NCBI GenBank assembly: GCA_944990035.1
Contig: CALYLX010000126.1
Coordinates: 2,976,001 to 3,040,000, forward strand
DNA length: 64,000 bases
Origin: Clitopilus passeckerianus
Lineage: Eukaryota > Basidiomycota > Agaricomycetes > Agaricales > Entolomataceae
Direction of reading: 5' to 3'
Below, in pieces: positions 12,780 through 25,143 of the stretch. The translations under genes and the position numbers were made by a program. Position 1 is the first letter of the stretch. Every line of letters begins with the position of its first letter. The notes under the pieces are model-generated. The model was given only the letters and a program-made list of their open reading frames with translations. It was not told the origin of the DNA and made no database searches.

Positions 12780-13670
12780 ACTTAACTCACGATATTCTTG
12801 ATGTTGAAAAAACCTCGAACCAAACTCGAGCTACTAAGTAGATACACCCATGCAATCAATGGGTGGGAACCACCCACACTTTCGACTTGGTAATGACGCA
12901 AGTGGTCGGGGTTGAGGTTCGGTGGTGTAGAAGAGGAAGAGGACCAGACGAGCATCGAACCGAGGAGAGGTATTGATACACCCGCCGTTGTCAAAAATTA
13001 CATTCCTAGACTATTATCGCAATACATTGGTAGACTCGACTGGTATGCGACGTTTCCAAGGCGGGCGGAACTCAATGTAGATCCAAACCAAGGAGGGAGG
13101 CATGATCCATAGCAGAACCGTTGAAAGGGAACTAGCGGAAGGGAGAATATAGAGGATTCGTAGAAGCGTCAATGATAACATCGGCAAAGCTGTGATAAAG
13201 ACAGCGGATATAGAGCAACCAAGATGAAAACGAGTAATCCCAAAAAGGCTCTAACTTGGAGTAGGGAAAGTAATAGAAAGAGAATGAAAGTGTATGCGAT
13301 ATCCACGGAATGATCGATGATGGGCCAGAAGCATGCACTAAATTGAAGTTGGATGGTTAGGAGAAGTAGGTCCACATTCCCGGTTGCCAGTAACCACCAC
13401 CATTTCATTGGTGATATCAGAATCTCATTCAGGTCCGAAAGCTATAAAAGGGAAGCTCCTGAATTGCACTACACTATTTGAAAGAAAGCACCATACCAGA
13501 ATGGCCTGAACCAACACTCTGGGCACATGAAAGACGAGTACAAAACTTTGACGTTCCGGGTGCAGACATGTTTCAATGAAATATGCTACTTCACGGTCGA
13601 ACGCAAATAAGAGATTCCAAGATGCATACACTGAAGTCCGCGTGTAGAGAAATCTGCTCATAAACTTCAT
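12780..13670 (-). other. Possible multi-pass membrane protein gene or relic
   Basis: The minus strand opens with an ATG at 13668-13670 and encodes MKFMSRFLYTRTSVYASW then LLFAFDREVAYFIE. This resembles the first helices of the seven-helix DUF6533-type proteins common in mushrooms, where a (F/Y)DxEV element follows helix 1. A GTATGG donor comes next. Further down are several strongly hydrophobic stretches (TIQLQFSACFW; LLLSLLQVRAFLGLLVFILV; LLWIMPPSLVWIYIEF ending near PPWKRRIP), but they lie in different frames. I could not assemble one continuous spliced protein, so this may be a decayed copy. T-rich DNA alone can also look hydrophobic. Confidence 0.3.
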
Positions 13671-13920
13671 AAGCTTCCTCTGAACATGAACGGGTGTCGG
13701 CCTGCTGGTATGAAAAACACCTTATCGGGCTGGATCCACCAGGAAATCTCCGAACGAAGCATGGATGAATCGAATTGGCCCAACTTTTGGGTTTTCCGGG
13801 ATTGCTAGGATTGAGTGTAGGTCAACGAGATCCGTCAGAATCTGAGTGGAGGTTGTACAAAGGATTTCGGCAAGGTGCTGAAGTGACTGGACTTGTGTTC
13901 CAGCATCATAATTTTGGGGT

Positions 13921-14949
13921 TTAATAGCTCATCCTAATCAAAAGCTGGAGAATCTCTGAGACGTTCCGCTGGGACGTGCTAGCGACTGATTCCAAGGTGT
14001 GAATGTAGAGTGCATCGAGCCGAGCAAATGGACGAGATTTTTGGTTGATAGGAGAGACGTGGCCAAGAATCTCTCGTAGGCTCTCCTCCGGATTGATGTG
14101 AGGCGACGAAAGATGTCGAATGACGGTTGAAGGGTAGATGAAATACCCAGAAGACATCTTCACCAGCCTTGGAATTGTGCCCATGGGTGGCCACGCAGTA
14201 TCAAGGGTTGGTTTCTTATGTATGATCTCATCGAACTTACACTTCAAGAACGTCTCGATATCTTTGTCTGCGTCAGATCCTCCTGTCAGCTCAATTTGAG
14301 AAGTGACCCGAGACAGGGTTTCTTCGGCGAAAGATTCGCGAATTTGACGTTCAGGGCGGCTGGCGACAAGGAATCGGATCGGGAGTTTCTTGCCAACAAC
14401 CGTGGCTATGGCTTGGAGTATCTGCCGCTGCTGATCCTCGTTGTGTATGCCTTCGTACCCAACCGAGCATTCATCTAGACTGTCGATGATTATGGCCGTC
14501 ATGGGGAATGAACCTCCTTGATTAATTATTGCGTACAGTGGAAAGATGATGAGGAAGTGTAGCTGGTCGTTGAAGGACTTCTCAAAGATCAAAGGATCCA
14601 TGGAAATAGTGTCCCGGAAGTGAATTCGGAAGCAAGGGTGTCTTTCCCTGAGCTGGTATGCGATGGTTGAGAGGAAGCCCTGCCTATTGTGTCGACCAGC
14701 TGCGCTTCTCAAGAAAAAGAAGCTAGCACCAAGAATACCACGTTGTTGCTACATTTCAGCGAGAGTCCGAGCTATCGCTGATTTACCTGCGCCTGCAGGT
14801 CCCCTAATCCATAATATTTGTTCCTCGGCACCGTCTGCCCAACGATCTATCTTCTCAAGAATGACCAAGGACGCACCTGATTGGTTGCCTTGCTCAATGA
14901 AGGTCCCACCAAAAACCGCTGTATACGAAGCCTGCTCTAAGATTGGCAT
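13921..14949 (-). pseudogene. NACHT NTPase relic with in-frame stop
   Basis: Second NACHT NTPase. The minus strand reads MPILEQASYTAVFGG, then Walker A WIRGPAGAGKSAIARTL, and then an in-frame TAG at 14749-14751. The same frame continues at once with QQRGILGASFFFLRSAAGR, Walker B AIIIDSLDECS and PIRFLVASRPERQIRESF, ending at a stop at 13921. Homologues have a sense codon between the Walker A helix and the 'ASFFF' strand, so the TAG breaks the NTPase core. The N-terminus is abrupt, and no helix-repeat C-terminus follows. At roughly 340 residues it is far shorter than typical members. It is best read as a relic, unless the TAG is a sequencing error. Confidence 0.7.
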
Positions 14950-16176
14950 CGAGGCAATGAAACGACCGAGACCGTGATGATGATGTGCATTGAAGGTGTT
15001 GAGCGTCGGAACGTTGATCTATATTGAACGCCAAGCCACATGGATCCCACGTTCCGATCTCTACGCCATATCTGGCTCAACCACAGGTGAAATCATATAG
15101 GTGGCCAAGAAGGCCAGGTTCATTCTGGCTCTCGAAGAACTGATTAAAGTGGCCAACCGTGCAATCACGACATCCATCATCTAGAAGAGTGATTGGGTCC
15201 TACCAAGGACCGCTAACGAGGAGTTGACCAGATAAAGGCGTTGGCTAACGCTGTGCAGGCGCCTAGAACACGAAAGAAGTGGAGAAATATAGGTTACAAG
15301 TTCCGATATTCAGGTGGCATCTAATCGTACTTTGAGAGATCACAAGACGGAATAGTTCACCACAGATGGTCGGATCGGTCCGCGTCTGTCTCTATCGGAG
15401 ACCAAAAGGCAGAGAAACGTGATTTGCGATTACAGACATGGAGGTGGAATTATTTGCTCTAATTGAAGACGGGGTCCTTTCTGGTTTTGGGGGGTCTAAA
15501 TGATGAAGATACAGCCCCTGATGTGCAGACGTGGGCATGTGAGTTCACTGCACTGGAGGCGACCGACTTGAAGAAAAGAAATGTAGGGCTGATACTCTCA
15601 TTCCATTCCCCTATTAGCTCTAAGGTCCGCAGACTGTACCGGTCCCCAGTAATAACTTTTCAGCTATGACATGATCGAGAAATAACCGAGGAACTTGAAG
15701 CTTGAAGCTTCCAAACCCTCGTACCTACGGCATTTTTCAGGCTTTCTCTTGTGTGTCGTAGCCTATCCCACACGATATTCTCCATTCAGCACGATAAGGG
15801 ATCCCAGACCTCTAAATGGACAAATAAATACTAACGGGTACGTTTGGTTCCACGTTCTAGAGCTGTTCACGATTCACCTACTAGCCAGTCGTATCTGTTG
15901 GAAGTGTGGTGTAAGTATCATATCACACGGGCACACAATCACTTTCCATAATCATTTGTACCTATGCACCTCTGGGTACGACCTGCACCTCTCAGTTGTG
16001 TACTTAATATGCAAGTGTTTACTGGGCTGCAGGTCCACCCCATTTCATCCACTCATCAAGAATTTAAAACGTCTAAAACCTCCTTCAACGTCCTAATATT
16101 GGAGGCCTCTCCTCCATCCCATCCCTGCTGGCGTCTAAGCCGCGATGTGGAAAGATGGAAATGGCTAACGAACAGA

Positions 16177-16494
16177 ATGACTTCTTCAAGAAAACTCACC
16201 CATGAACCCTTTCGAAATGAGTTCGAAAAGGTAGTGTACGAGTGGTTTCGGACGCTTGAGGCACAAGTCCATTTGCTCAAGGAATTCAACAAACTCATCC
16301 AACCGACACGCCTGGACATCATCTGGGAGGGCTCAAAACCTATCCTGAAGGAGTTGACGCGGGTACCGTTTGAATATCACAAAAAGGAGGAGGCAGACGA
16401 GTTGTCAGTCGATCCACGGGAAGAGGAGCTATGGGAGTACCTAGATAACCTTATCGTGCGGAAGGGGGAGGGCTCAAAGTGTACGTCTCATTGA
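16177..16494 (+). CDS. Weak hypothetical ORF
   Basis: An ATG-initiated frame (MTSSRKLTHEPFRNEFEK) with a plausible amphipathic composition (VVYEWFRTLEAQVHLLKEF) and a charged end. It may continue after an intron beginning near 16480. No family is recognised. The rest of 14950-18110 shows no gene I can support: other open frames in it are short or break up when followed. Confidence 0.25.
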   Translation: MTSSRKLTHEPFRNEFEKVVYEWFRTLEAQVHLLKEFNKLIQPTRLDIIWEGSKPILKELTRVPFEYHKKEEADELSVDPREEELWEYLDNLIVRKGEGSKCTSH

Positions 16495-18110
16495 GTTCCG
16501 AACGCTTTGTATGTTTTACTAACAATGATGAGGTATGTATAGGCTTGGAGATATGTTCTCCCCTGAGACAACACCAGGCGAATGGTGTACTTAGAGAACA
16601 GCTCTGGATACTTCGGAAATACACTATAGAGGTCAAATTGGAGAGTTTGGCAATTATAAAGAGGATTCGAGAGGAGAAGCGCAAGCAGTGGTGGCGATAT
16701 CTGTTGGTGATTCTACTAATGAAGGAGCGAAGGGAATGTATCGTGTACTACGAGGGAGCAGATGAGAGACCAAGATGCTTCGGGTAGCGGTATGGCTGAA
16801 CCTAGACCTCGTGTACAGAGGGCTGGAGTGGGAATCTCCAACAATACATTCGAAAGTCTTAACTGTTGAATTTGGCGTAACAGCGAACTAGGGGGATCAC
16901 CTAGAGTAACCCAGAAGGTCGCCAAGGCTACTTGTCCTAATTCGGAGATCCAGTGAAATCTACAAGCCCGTCGTGACGAATGAGTAAGTCAGCCTAGCCA
17001 GGCCCAACCAAGACCACAAGGTGATACCAATCTAGGATCGAGGGGGGTGATAACCATAATGAAAAGAAGCTTCTCGAGTCTTGCTAAGAAGCCAAAAAGC
17101 CAAGTAGAAAAATAGATCGAGTTGCCACGATCAGAAAAGTCTATCCTCTCGCCAGGGGAAAACAGACGTGGAGAAGTGGGTCGGTCGAAGCCTGTCGAAG
17201 CGGGCAGAATGATGATTTGTGAGCTTTTGTGAGGTCATAGGCTGTGGTTGGCTCGGAGAGGTGCCATGTGCCAGGAGAACTTGAGAGAAGCATATGTGCA
17301 AACGCGTCCGGGAGCAGTCGTTGAGAACTTTATGCGGGAGGAACAGTTTCGAAATTTGTCGTCTGGAATGTTTTCTTGGAGAGGGCCATGCGATGCTTGG
17401 ATGTCGATGTTGCAAGAACTGACGACTTTCCAGTGAAAAGACGAACGTCGTCGCATTTTGTATGGAATTTCTATGCGCACCCCGAGCTGATCAGAAAAAT
17501 ATGACAGACATGGGACGGCGGAGTACTTCCCATGAAGCACCAAACGATCTTCGTCACCAGACCGGAGCCGGTAACCATAAAACGCGAGCAACGCCGATGG
17601 TGTGTTCTGATATTTCTTCATAAATTCCCAGGTTACGCAAGACTTTGGGGCCCCAGAGCGGGTAGACGGGCTCGAGCATATGGAATATCGCATGGAGGTT
17701 GGCGTAAGGGTTCCTCCTGATTCAACGGACAAGACACCTCGTCATTCTTGCACGGTCATATTCTGTCATCCGCCGATCTATGTATATTTCTATTGGGCGG
17801 TTAGCGTAAATTTCTTCATAGGCGTACATTCTTGGGGAAAGGGCTGTGGATACCGAGGTCTGAGAACCATGCGTATGGGTGATCACTTGATTCATCATTA
17901 GGAGACGAAGAAGTGATTTCAATCAACGAGGAAAGAAGCTAGGAGGAGGTGGATGAGTGCAGGGTAGTTAGACGAGGTCAAAGTCCTTTATATTGTCGAT
18001 ATCGATCTTATTTTCTTTTAATGGGATTATACAATTTGAGAGTTGAGGTGAAAGCTGGAAGTGCGGACGAGCGCGCCAAGCCGAGAGCCTATTTCCTAAT
18101 GCGGCAATTT

Positions 18111-18116
18111 CCCCGG
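18111..18116 (+). promoter_or_regulatory. Candidate Mig1/CreA carbon-repressor site
   Basis: CCCCGG, the complement of the SYGGRG core bound by CreA/Mig1-type repressors, about 200 bp upstream of the secreted alpha-glucosidase start. The position suits glucose repression, but the motif is short and can occur by chance. Confidence 0.3.
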
Positions 18117-18220
18117 TTTACCGTCGCGTATGGCCGTAAGCGAATCACCGGACCAATGCAGTCCTCATGCTCCTCCCACTCGCATGCACATCCTTGTTAG
18201 CCCTGCTTGCCTCCATCTCG

Positions 18221-18230
18221 TATAAATATT
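18221..18230 (+). promoter_or_regulatory. TATA box of the GH31 gene
   Basis: TATAAATATT lies about 85 bp before the ATG at 18313, which leaves room for a leader of about 50-60 nt. Confidence 0.55.
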
Positions 18231-18312
18231 CGTTCAATTGGAATGAATTGAAGTCCTCTGTCGACTCGGTCTTTTCCCTCTCGTTCCCAAGAGGAGATCT
18301 GAGTACGTCAAC

Positions 18313-21300
18313 ATGCCTCTCAAGCTCAGCCCGCGCTTCGTCCTGCTCGCAACCTTACTCTCGTCCTCTTTCTCAGTCTTGGCTCAAGACCTTGCACCGT
18401 TCAACACTACGAACATTGGGGACATCACCAAATGCCCAGGATATAATGCCCAGAATGTTCATACCAGCGGCAGTGGGTTGACAGCCGACTTGGTTCTGGC
18501 TGGCACGGCATGTAACGTGTATGGCACGGACCTCAAGAAGCTGAAGTTGGAGGTCGAGTACGAGACCGACACGCGTATCCATCTCAAAATCACCGACCCC
18601 TCTACGAAACGATACGAAGTCCCAGACTCTGTCTTCCCCCGCCCCTCCTCCCACCACTCCTCTTCCTCCAAAAAGTCAACCATCCAATTCGAATACACCG
18701 CCTCCCCGTTCTCCTTCTCCATCGTCCGCAAGTCCACGAAGGAGGTCCTGTTCTCAACCACGAACAACCCTCTCATCTTCGAGTCGCAATATCTCCGCGT
18801 GAAGACCAACCTCCCAGAGAACGCCAACATCTACGGTCTAGGCGAACATACCAACCCTTTCCGTCTCTCACCCACCAACACCACCATCACCCTGTGGTCT
18901 CGCGACGCCTATGGTATTCCCACTGGAACGAACCTCTACTCCAACCACCCCATCTACCTCGAACACCGCTCTACTGGCACCCATGGTGTTTTCCTACTCA
19001 ACTCGAACGGCATGGACGTGAAATTGGGAAACGGAGGTCTGGAGTATAACGTCATTGGAGGTGTGTTGGACTTCTACTTCTTGGCTGGCAGCGAGAGCCA
19101 ACCAGAGGAGGTGGTCAAGCAGTATATGGAACTTACGGGCAAGCCGGCTGAGGTGCCGTACTGGAGTTTCGGGTTGCATCAGTGTCGGTTTGGGTACAAA
19201 GGTTGGTCCTTTTTATCGTTTCTTTTGACTTCTGGTGGCTAACTGGATGGTTTCTGTATAGACTACATCGACGTAGCGAATGTGATCACCAACTACTCCG
19301 CTGCCGAGATTCCACTAGAGACGATGTGGACCGACATCGACTACATGCACGAGCGACAGGTGTTCACACTCGACCCTCAGTACTTCCCCCTCAACCGCAT
19401 GAGAGAGATCGTCTCGTACCTCCACAACAAGACGCAGAAGTACAGTACGTTCTTCCTTCCTTCTCCCCTTCTCGGCTAGCCCGAACTGACCTCAACTTCC
19501 AGTCGTAATGACCGACCCCGCCGTCGCCTACCTCCCCGATTCCAACTACGGTGCCTACGACAACGGCAAGGCCGCTGATATCTGGCTGAAGAACGGACCT
19601 TTGAGCACCGGACCTAAGGGCGAGAACAACGCCAGCCTTGGCTTGGTTTGGCCCGGTACGTGCACCTGTCATCTATGACACGTAATTTTCGCGTTTTTAA
19701 CCAATTTGATATATATAGGTGTGACGGTCTACCCCGACTGGTTCAACCGCAAGACGCAAGATTACTGGAATAAGGAGTTCGAGTCGTTCTACTCGCCCGA
19801 GGCTGGTCTGGATATTGATGGAGTCTGGATCGATATGAACGAGCCTGCTAGTGTACGTATCTCCTTCGCCTCTCTTCTCGACTCTGTGTCCTTTACCTGA
19901 ACTGACCTCTGATTCGTCAACAGTTCTGCAACTACCCCTGCACCGACCCCTTCGCACAAGCCAAGGAGCAGAATCTCCCACCTCCAAGGACAAACCCTCC
20001 TCCCCCACCCGATGCGCCGATCTTCCAGAATGGCAACACGGTCGTTGCTAGGTAAATCCTTTCTCACCTGTCCTTGCCGCATACACCCACTAACCACATT
20101 CCTACAGACATGCTGCAGACGCTACATGGGTCACAGGCCGCGACTCCGCACGAGTCGCCCTGGAAGCCTCCCTCGGTGGCCCAGGATTCGGAAGTGGCGG
20201 TGTCGACGCCGAAGGCTTGGCCAAGAGGGTCCAACACCGCCCGGCAGCTTCGACTTTGCAGAAGCGTGTTGAGCCTGATGATGACCTCCTCGAGCCGGCG
20301 TATAAGATCCAGAACGCAGCTGGGCAGTTGGGGAGTAGGACTGCTTTCGTGGGTTGTTTCTTGCTTCTAATTCAGGATAGGTACTGAATACCGATTTTGC
20401 TCCTTGATAGACTGATACAGTCCACGCCAACGGCCTCTCCTCCTATGATACCCACAATCTCTACGGTTCTCTGATGTCCACCGCCACGCGTGGCGCTCTC
20501 CTCGCACGTCGTCCTGGATTACGTCCCCTCATCATCACTCGCAGCACGTTTGCTGGGAGCGGCGCACATGCTGGGAAATGGCTGGGCGATAATCTGAGCA
20601 ACTGGGATCATTATAGGAAGAGCATCGCAGGTATGCTTGGGTTTGCCGGTATTTATGGCGTGCCTATGGTTGGTAGCGATATTTGCGGATTTGGTAAGTC
20701 GGTTTTCGTGGCATTAGGTTGAGGACAGATGCTGATGTGAAACTAGGTGACAACACTACGGAACATCTTTGCGCGAGATGGGCTACGCTTGGAGGGTTCT
20801 ACCCATTCATGCGAAACGTGAGTCTTGCTCTCTACCTCCCGAATCATGAAGCGGGTGCTGACAATCGTTCGTTTCCCACCAGCACAACCAAGACTCGTCC
20901 ATCTCCCAAGAATTCTACCGCTGGCCCGCAACCACCGCCGCCGCAAAATCGGTCCTCGAGATCCGCTACAGGCTCATCGACTACATCTTCACCGCCTTCC
21001 ACACCGCACACACCACCGGAACACCCGTTCTTCACCCCCTCTGGTACAAGTTCCCCAAAGACACCAACACCTACCCTATCGACCTCCAATTCTTCTACGG
21101 CGATTCTCTCCTCGTATCCCCCGTTACGGATGAGGAAAGTCAGAGCGTGTCGTTCTACCTCCCCAAGGACACGTGGTACGAGTTCGGTACCTGGACTGTC
21201 GTCGAGGGACAGGGTGCTGCTGTGAAGAAGGATAATGTCGGCTGGGACGAGATCCCCGTACACGCCAGGGGCGGAACCATCCTCCCTACTAGGGAGAAGG

Positions 21301-21689
21301 GCGCGATGTTGACGACCGAGTTGAGGAAGGTCGATTTCGAGTTCGTCGTTGCCCCCTCTGCGCTTTCTGGCAAGACCCGTACGGCGACTGGAAGCCTCTA
21401 CGTTGACGATGGTGTGTCTATCACACAAGGGGGGTCGACGGACTTGGATTTGGACTTTGTGGAGAAGAATGGAAAGGGGACATTCCAGGTGAAGGGACAC
21501 TTTGGGTATAAGTTGGGCGTGAAGACCAGTAAGGTTGTGTTTGCTGGTGTTGGACAGCAGCCGAAGAGGGTGAGGGTTAATGGGAAGAATGTTGGCTCGA
21601 CGGGAGTGGTGTATGATGCTGCGAGCAAGGTGTTGAGTGTCACTGTGGGTGTGTCACTGGATAGGTCGTTGAAGGTTGAATATGAATAG
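18313..21689 (+). CDS. Secreted GH31 alpha-glucosidase
   Basis: Retaining glycoside hydrolase family 31 enzyme that releases glucose from maltose and malto-oligosaccharides outside the cell. It begins with a clear signal peptide ([20 protein letters not shown], then SVLAQDLAP). Nine exons encode about 960 residues. The N-terminal beta-sandwich includes [15 protein letters not shown]. The (beta/alpha)8 barrel starts at [20 protein letters not shown]. The nucleophile motif is [12 protein letters not shown] near 19820-19925, with Asp in WIDMNE. The acid/base region is [10 protein letters not shown] near 20580. [17 protein letters not shown] and C-terminal beta domains follow. All introns keep the frame (for example [12 protein letters not shown] and [11 protein letters not shown]), so the gene looks intact. 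A Pro/Gly-rich insert after [10 protein letters not shown] is usual for fungal members. It is convergent with the nucleotidyltransferase-fold gene. Confidence 0.92.
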
Positions 21690-21923
21690 GGAGCGGGCAG
21701 TTGAACCGGAGGACTACCGTAATTCATTGAATATCTTTCGATCTCAGTATACCCTGTACTTATCGGCTTCAATGAAAGCAACTATCATTCAACATCGTTC
21801 AGTTCCTTTCCATTGCTCACAGCTCAACCAGGTGATCATGGATCATTCACTAAGTCAAAGTCATAACAATCGATGTATAAGGAGATATTGTATTGAGGTA
21901 GAGCAATATACCAACGCTGAGTA

Positions 21924-22654
21924 TCAAATATCAAATCCTATACGTCTCCACTTCTTCCTCATCCTTGGCACAGCGTTAACGAATGCCTCAATCCGGTCAT
22001 ATCCCTCATCAATGAACCACTGTGGAAGCCACTCCAAATCATCGTCATCCAGGTGGATATCATGGTTCCTACGGTTTGCAAGTATGAGCAACTCTTTGAT
22101 ATCTTCTTCGCCTTCCTCTGCTTTGTCCCGCTTATATTGTCGGGCGTCATTCAGGTTATCTTCCCATCCTCTCAATTTGAGAAGGAGCAAGACCATGAGA
22201 GGAACGAGTGGAAGACCCTCCTCGAAGACGCGAACACCTGGGTTCATACGAGGGATACTGAGCAGGCCAGGGATGAGGATGTCTACCTTGCATCGACGTC
22301 GGGTCCCGGACCGTTTTGAGGAGAGGTAATACCACAGAACCTGGTACGTATTACGAGGGTTCCGGGATGGTACAAGATGAAATTTGTCATCGGCAGATGC
22401 CAAGATGTCCTTAAGGTCTTCCGGGTCACGTCGGGTTAGAACGATAAGGTCGACGTCCTGGATGAAAGGCATATTGACAGATGTAGCTTTGTAGACAACA
22501 TGAGCGAGAAACGTACATTAGGGTCCCGATGGTCCATTCCGTACAAATAGCAAGCCGCGCTACCAAATAGGCATGAATTCAAGCCCTGCTGAGAAAGAAT
22601 TGATACGGCCTTCTTGGCCACTTTCAGAATTTCGTCTGTATTTGGCCCAGACAT
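21924..22654 (-). CDS. Nucleotidyltransferase-fold protein
   Basis: Small protein of the minimal nucleotidyltransferase superfamily, a family found in many copies in mushroom genomes; no substrate is known to me. The ATG is at 22652-22654 (MSGPNTDEILKVAKKAV). The first exon carries CLFGSAACYLYG, the G-S motif of the fold. A single intron with donor GTACGTTTC follows DHRDPN. The second exon opens with DVDLIVLTRRDPEDL, whose D-x-D pair would bind metal. The C-terminus contains a helical region (LMVLLLLKLRGWEDNLNDA) and ends RMRKKWRRIGFDI. It is intact, about 220 residues, and on the same strand as the unknown gene upstream. Confidence 0.7.
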
Positions 22655-23017
22655 TGAGCAGAGTATAGGGTGAATCGAACCAACTTGTCCTCTTGACTAA
22701 GGCGCCTATATGTGTGTGACTACCACGAGTCAAAAGTTGTTACGGATCCGTACAGGAGTGCTGCTGCTTTGGGATCGAGCGCCTATTCGCGCCCGCGCCT
22801 TTTGACCAAGGCCCCTACAGAGTGGATTTCGATTCGTAAAGTCTGCACTCTCCGGCCTGTCCAGGACAATAATACATTAAGCACAATATGGGCATCGAAG
22901 CACACAGTTTCCGACTGCCCGACAACAGAAGAGTCGATTTCATTGTGATAGTCCGGCTCATGAATACTATTACATGATATCTACATAAGTTGAATACGAT
23001 ATATAATTCTATTCTAG

Positions 23018-24002
23018 TTAGCGATAGACAGCTCTTCTGCCACATATTGTTATCGGAGCACCGGAAATAATGAGGCCATCCACATTGTTCAATGTGTCGA
23101 TTGCCAGTGGTGTTTCTATGCGGCGGCTCAGTAGCTTCTCCCATCTCAAGATTTTAAATATACCTGGGATATGAGTGGTCTCGTAGACAATCGGCACAGT
23201 GTTTCCCGCATCGTCTGTGCTCATGATCACTTTGCGATAGATGGTTTCGCCGACAATATTCAGAGGCTCAGTGATGACGACGTTCCTTCTACCATAGAGT
23301 ATGGTATAGAGTACCCATGAGCGCCTGTCCGAGAAGGACCGGCAGCACTGTGGTTACGATTGCTTCTGACTCTCTGCTGGTCTTAGTGTTATATCGGTAG
23401 AATTTCCCACCAGGTAGTTCGACATAGTAACCTAGATGAGTGTGTTACCTGAGCTCCGAAACCGATAGGCCGTCTGCTTGCAAGAACTTACCATGCTTCT
23501 GAGTTTGACGGCAATTTGCCTGATCAAAGAACATTGGCGGTACGTCATCGATAGTCTGTCCGTCCTCAAGGAAGTGGAAGTATTTTGAACCTTTCAATCT
23601 AGCCTTCTCGACCTGATAAAGTGGGTGTTTTACAATAAATATCAAAGAATCGTTCCTGAGTAGACCTGGTCGCAAGGTGCAAAGGTAATAGGATACCATG
23701 CTTCTCTGGGGATAAAACTCACTATGTGGGGGCTTATCAGCTGTGCTTGAGGACGCGTCATTTTTTGGCTCAGTGAAAGGGTTCCTTGAGTCTCGCTCGG
23801 ACATGTTATTCTCGTAATGCTCAACTGTATTATTGAACATGTCTTGAGTATCCGATATTGCATCAAATCGATAGTGCGTACGCTTGTCAAGCCTCCTCCG
23901 GATCTGGACAATATCGAATCTGTCATCCGAGGTTCCACAACGTGCTATTGGCGTTCCCAAAACGCCCACGATGCTATGGTCCCTACTGTACGAATGGGAC
24001 AT
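23018..24002 (-). CDS. Hypothetical protein, likely one frameshift
   Basis: I do not recognise the family. The ATG at 24000-24002 opens exon 1 (MSHSYSRDHSIVGVLG), which contains the well-formed stretches YYLCTLRPGLLRNDSLIFIV and FFDQANCRQTQKHG. An intron with donor GTAAGTTC and acceptor CATCTAG (about 60 nt) joins in frame to GYYVELPGGKFYRYNTK. Near 23328 the coherent frame moves by one base: VLPVLLG gives way to RRSWVLYTILYGRRNVVITE. The protein then continues cleanly through ETIYRKVIMSTDDAGNTVPI and VDGLIISGAPITICGRR to the stop at 23018. Removing one base would restore a single protein of about 305 residues. Whether that base is a sequencing error or a mutation is open. Confidence 0.5.
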
Positions 24003-24496
24003 TCCTAGGCAAATTTCGTGGAACGGAGAGGCTTTGATAGAGAGCTTAGGTTGTGGAGGGGTAGATACTGACGACGTAAGGAATGGCCGAGCTTCTATAA
24101 CCTACGCAGTGGCGCAATGAATATAAAAGAGACCCACAAGCGCCCACACACACCAAGGCATTCCAGGACGTGCAGTGCAGACGCGGGAATTTCATAGCAT
24201 GGAGGTCACTGGGGAGAAAATCGGTACAGCCCCGATCATGGATGCTTTGTCCATGGTGTAAATTCTCGTTGAGAAGGCACTGCATATGCATATACATCAG
24301 TGATTCGACATGAGATAAAGACAACAAGAACAAGTATATACACAGCCGTCACAACTGCAGCCTTCTGTACATGACAAGCGACCACAGTCAAAAAGACACA
24401 TGAGACTAATGAGAAATGTCCAGTGGCAACGGCGCATATGTATAGTGCTTCGGCCTCTGTTGCACAAGCTGGCAAACATTGGGTAGAAAAAGGAAT

Positions 24497-24567
24497 GACC
24501 ACCGCAGGGGTCGAACCTGCAATCTCCTGATTCGTAGTCAGACGCGATGCCATTTCGCCAGGCGGCC
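24497..24567 (-). tRNA. tRNA-Arg (anticodon ACG)
   Basis: A 71-nt cloverleaf. The acceptor stem GGCCGCC pairs with GGTGGTC (two G-U pairs). The A-box region is TGGCGAAATGG, the anticodon stem-loop is TCTGA-CTACGAA-TCAGG with anticodon ACG, and the T-arm is GCAGG-TTCGACC-CCTGC. There is no intron. It decodes CGU, and CGC after A-to-I editing of position 34. The flanking 24.0-25.1 kb otherwise shows nothing convincing. Confidence 0.9.
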
Positions 24568-25143
24568 GTGATTGATCCGGCAGCTGAGCTATTATGTGGC
24601 GCAACGACCACTCTCAATCTCCCTCTGCCTCTCAACCTCCATACTGCGAAATAGACGCAATTGGTTCCTGCATTGAAGGCAATGGTCGACGGTTGAACTT
24701 TGGGTGCTGACTGAGTGTCCGCATTTGCAGGAACCTCGCAGGAACGCATGGGGTGGAGGGGTACGGAGAGACGGTGAGGGGGCTCAAGGCATCGGGGTCC
24801 TGTTATGTGTAGATCGAGAAGAGACGGAACGTTTGACAGAAATTCACGGCGGATTGAGAGTGGCCTGTATGGACGTCCGGCATTCGCTGGCGGAACCAAA
24901 CGAACATGCTGATTTAGATAAGTCGCCTGGTAGGCCGGGTGGGGTTGGTATTTCCACAAATGCCTGAGATTGGCCAGTTCGCCAGCAAGCCAACACCTCT
25001 TCACGGGACCTGTCCTTGTGTCCAGACAACTGCTTCAGCCCCCTCAGAGTGCAACTTCGGTAAGCGGGACTCGTGAGACCACGACCGGGACAAGCTTCGT
25101 CAAGGGTAAGGCTACGTGGTGAACTTGTCCATTATTGAGCAGG

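Noticed and set aside
20844..21500. 218-codon frame on the minus strand
   Set aside because: Antisense of GH31 exons that encode conserved barrel and C-terminal motifs.
24236..25004. Minus-strand frames of 122 and 235 codons across the tRNA
   Set aside because: They translate straight through a tRNA gene (AAWRNGIASDYESGDCRFDP is the tRNA read as protein).
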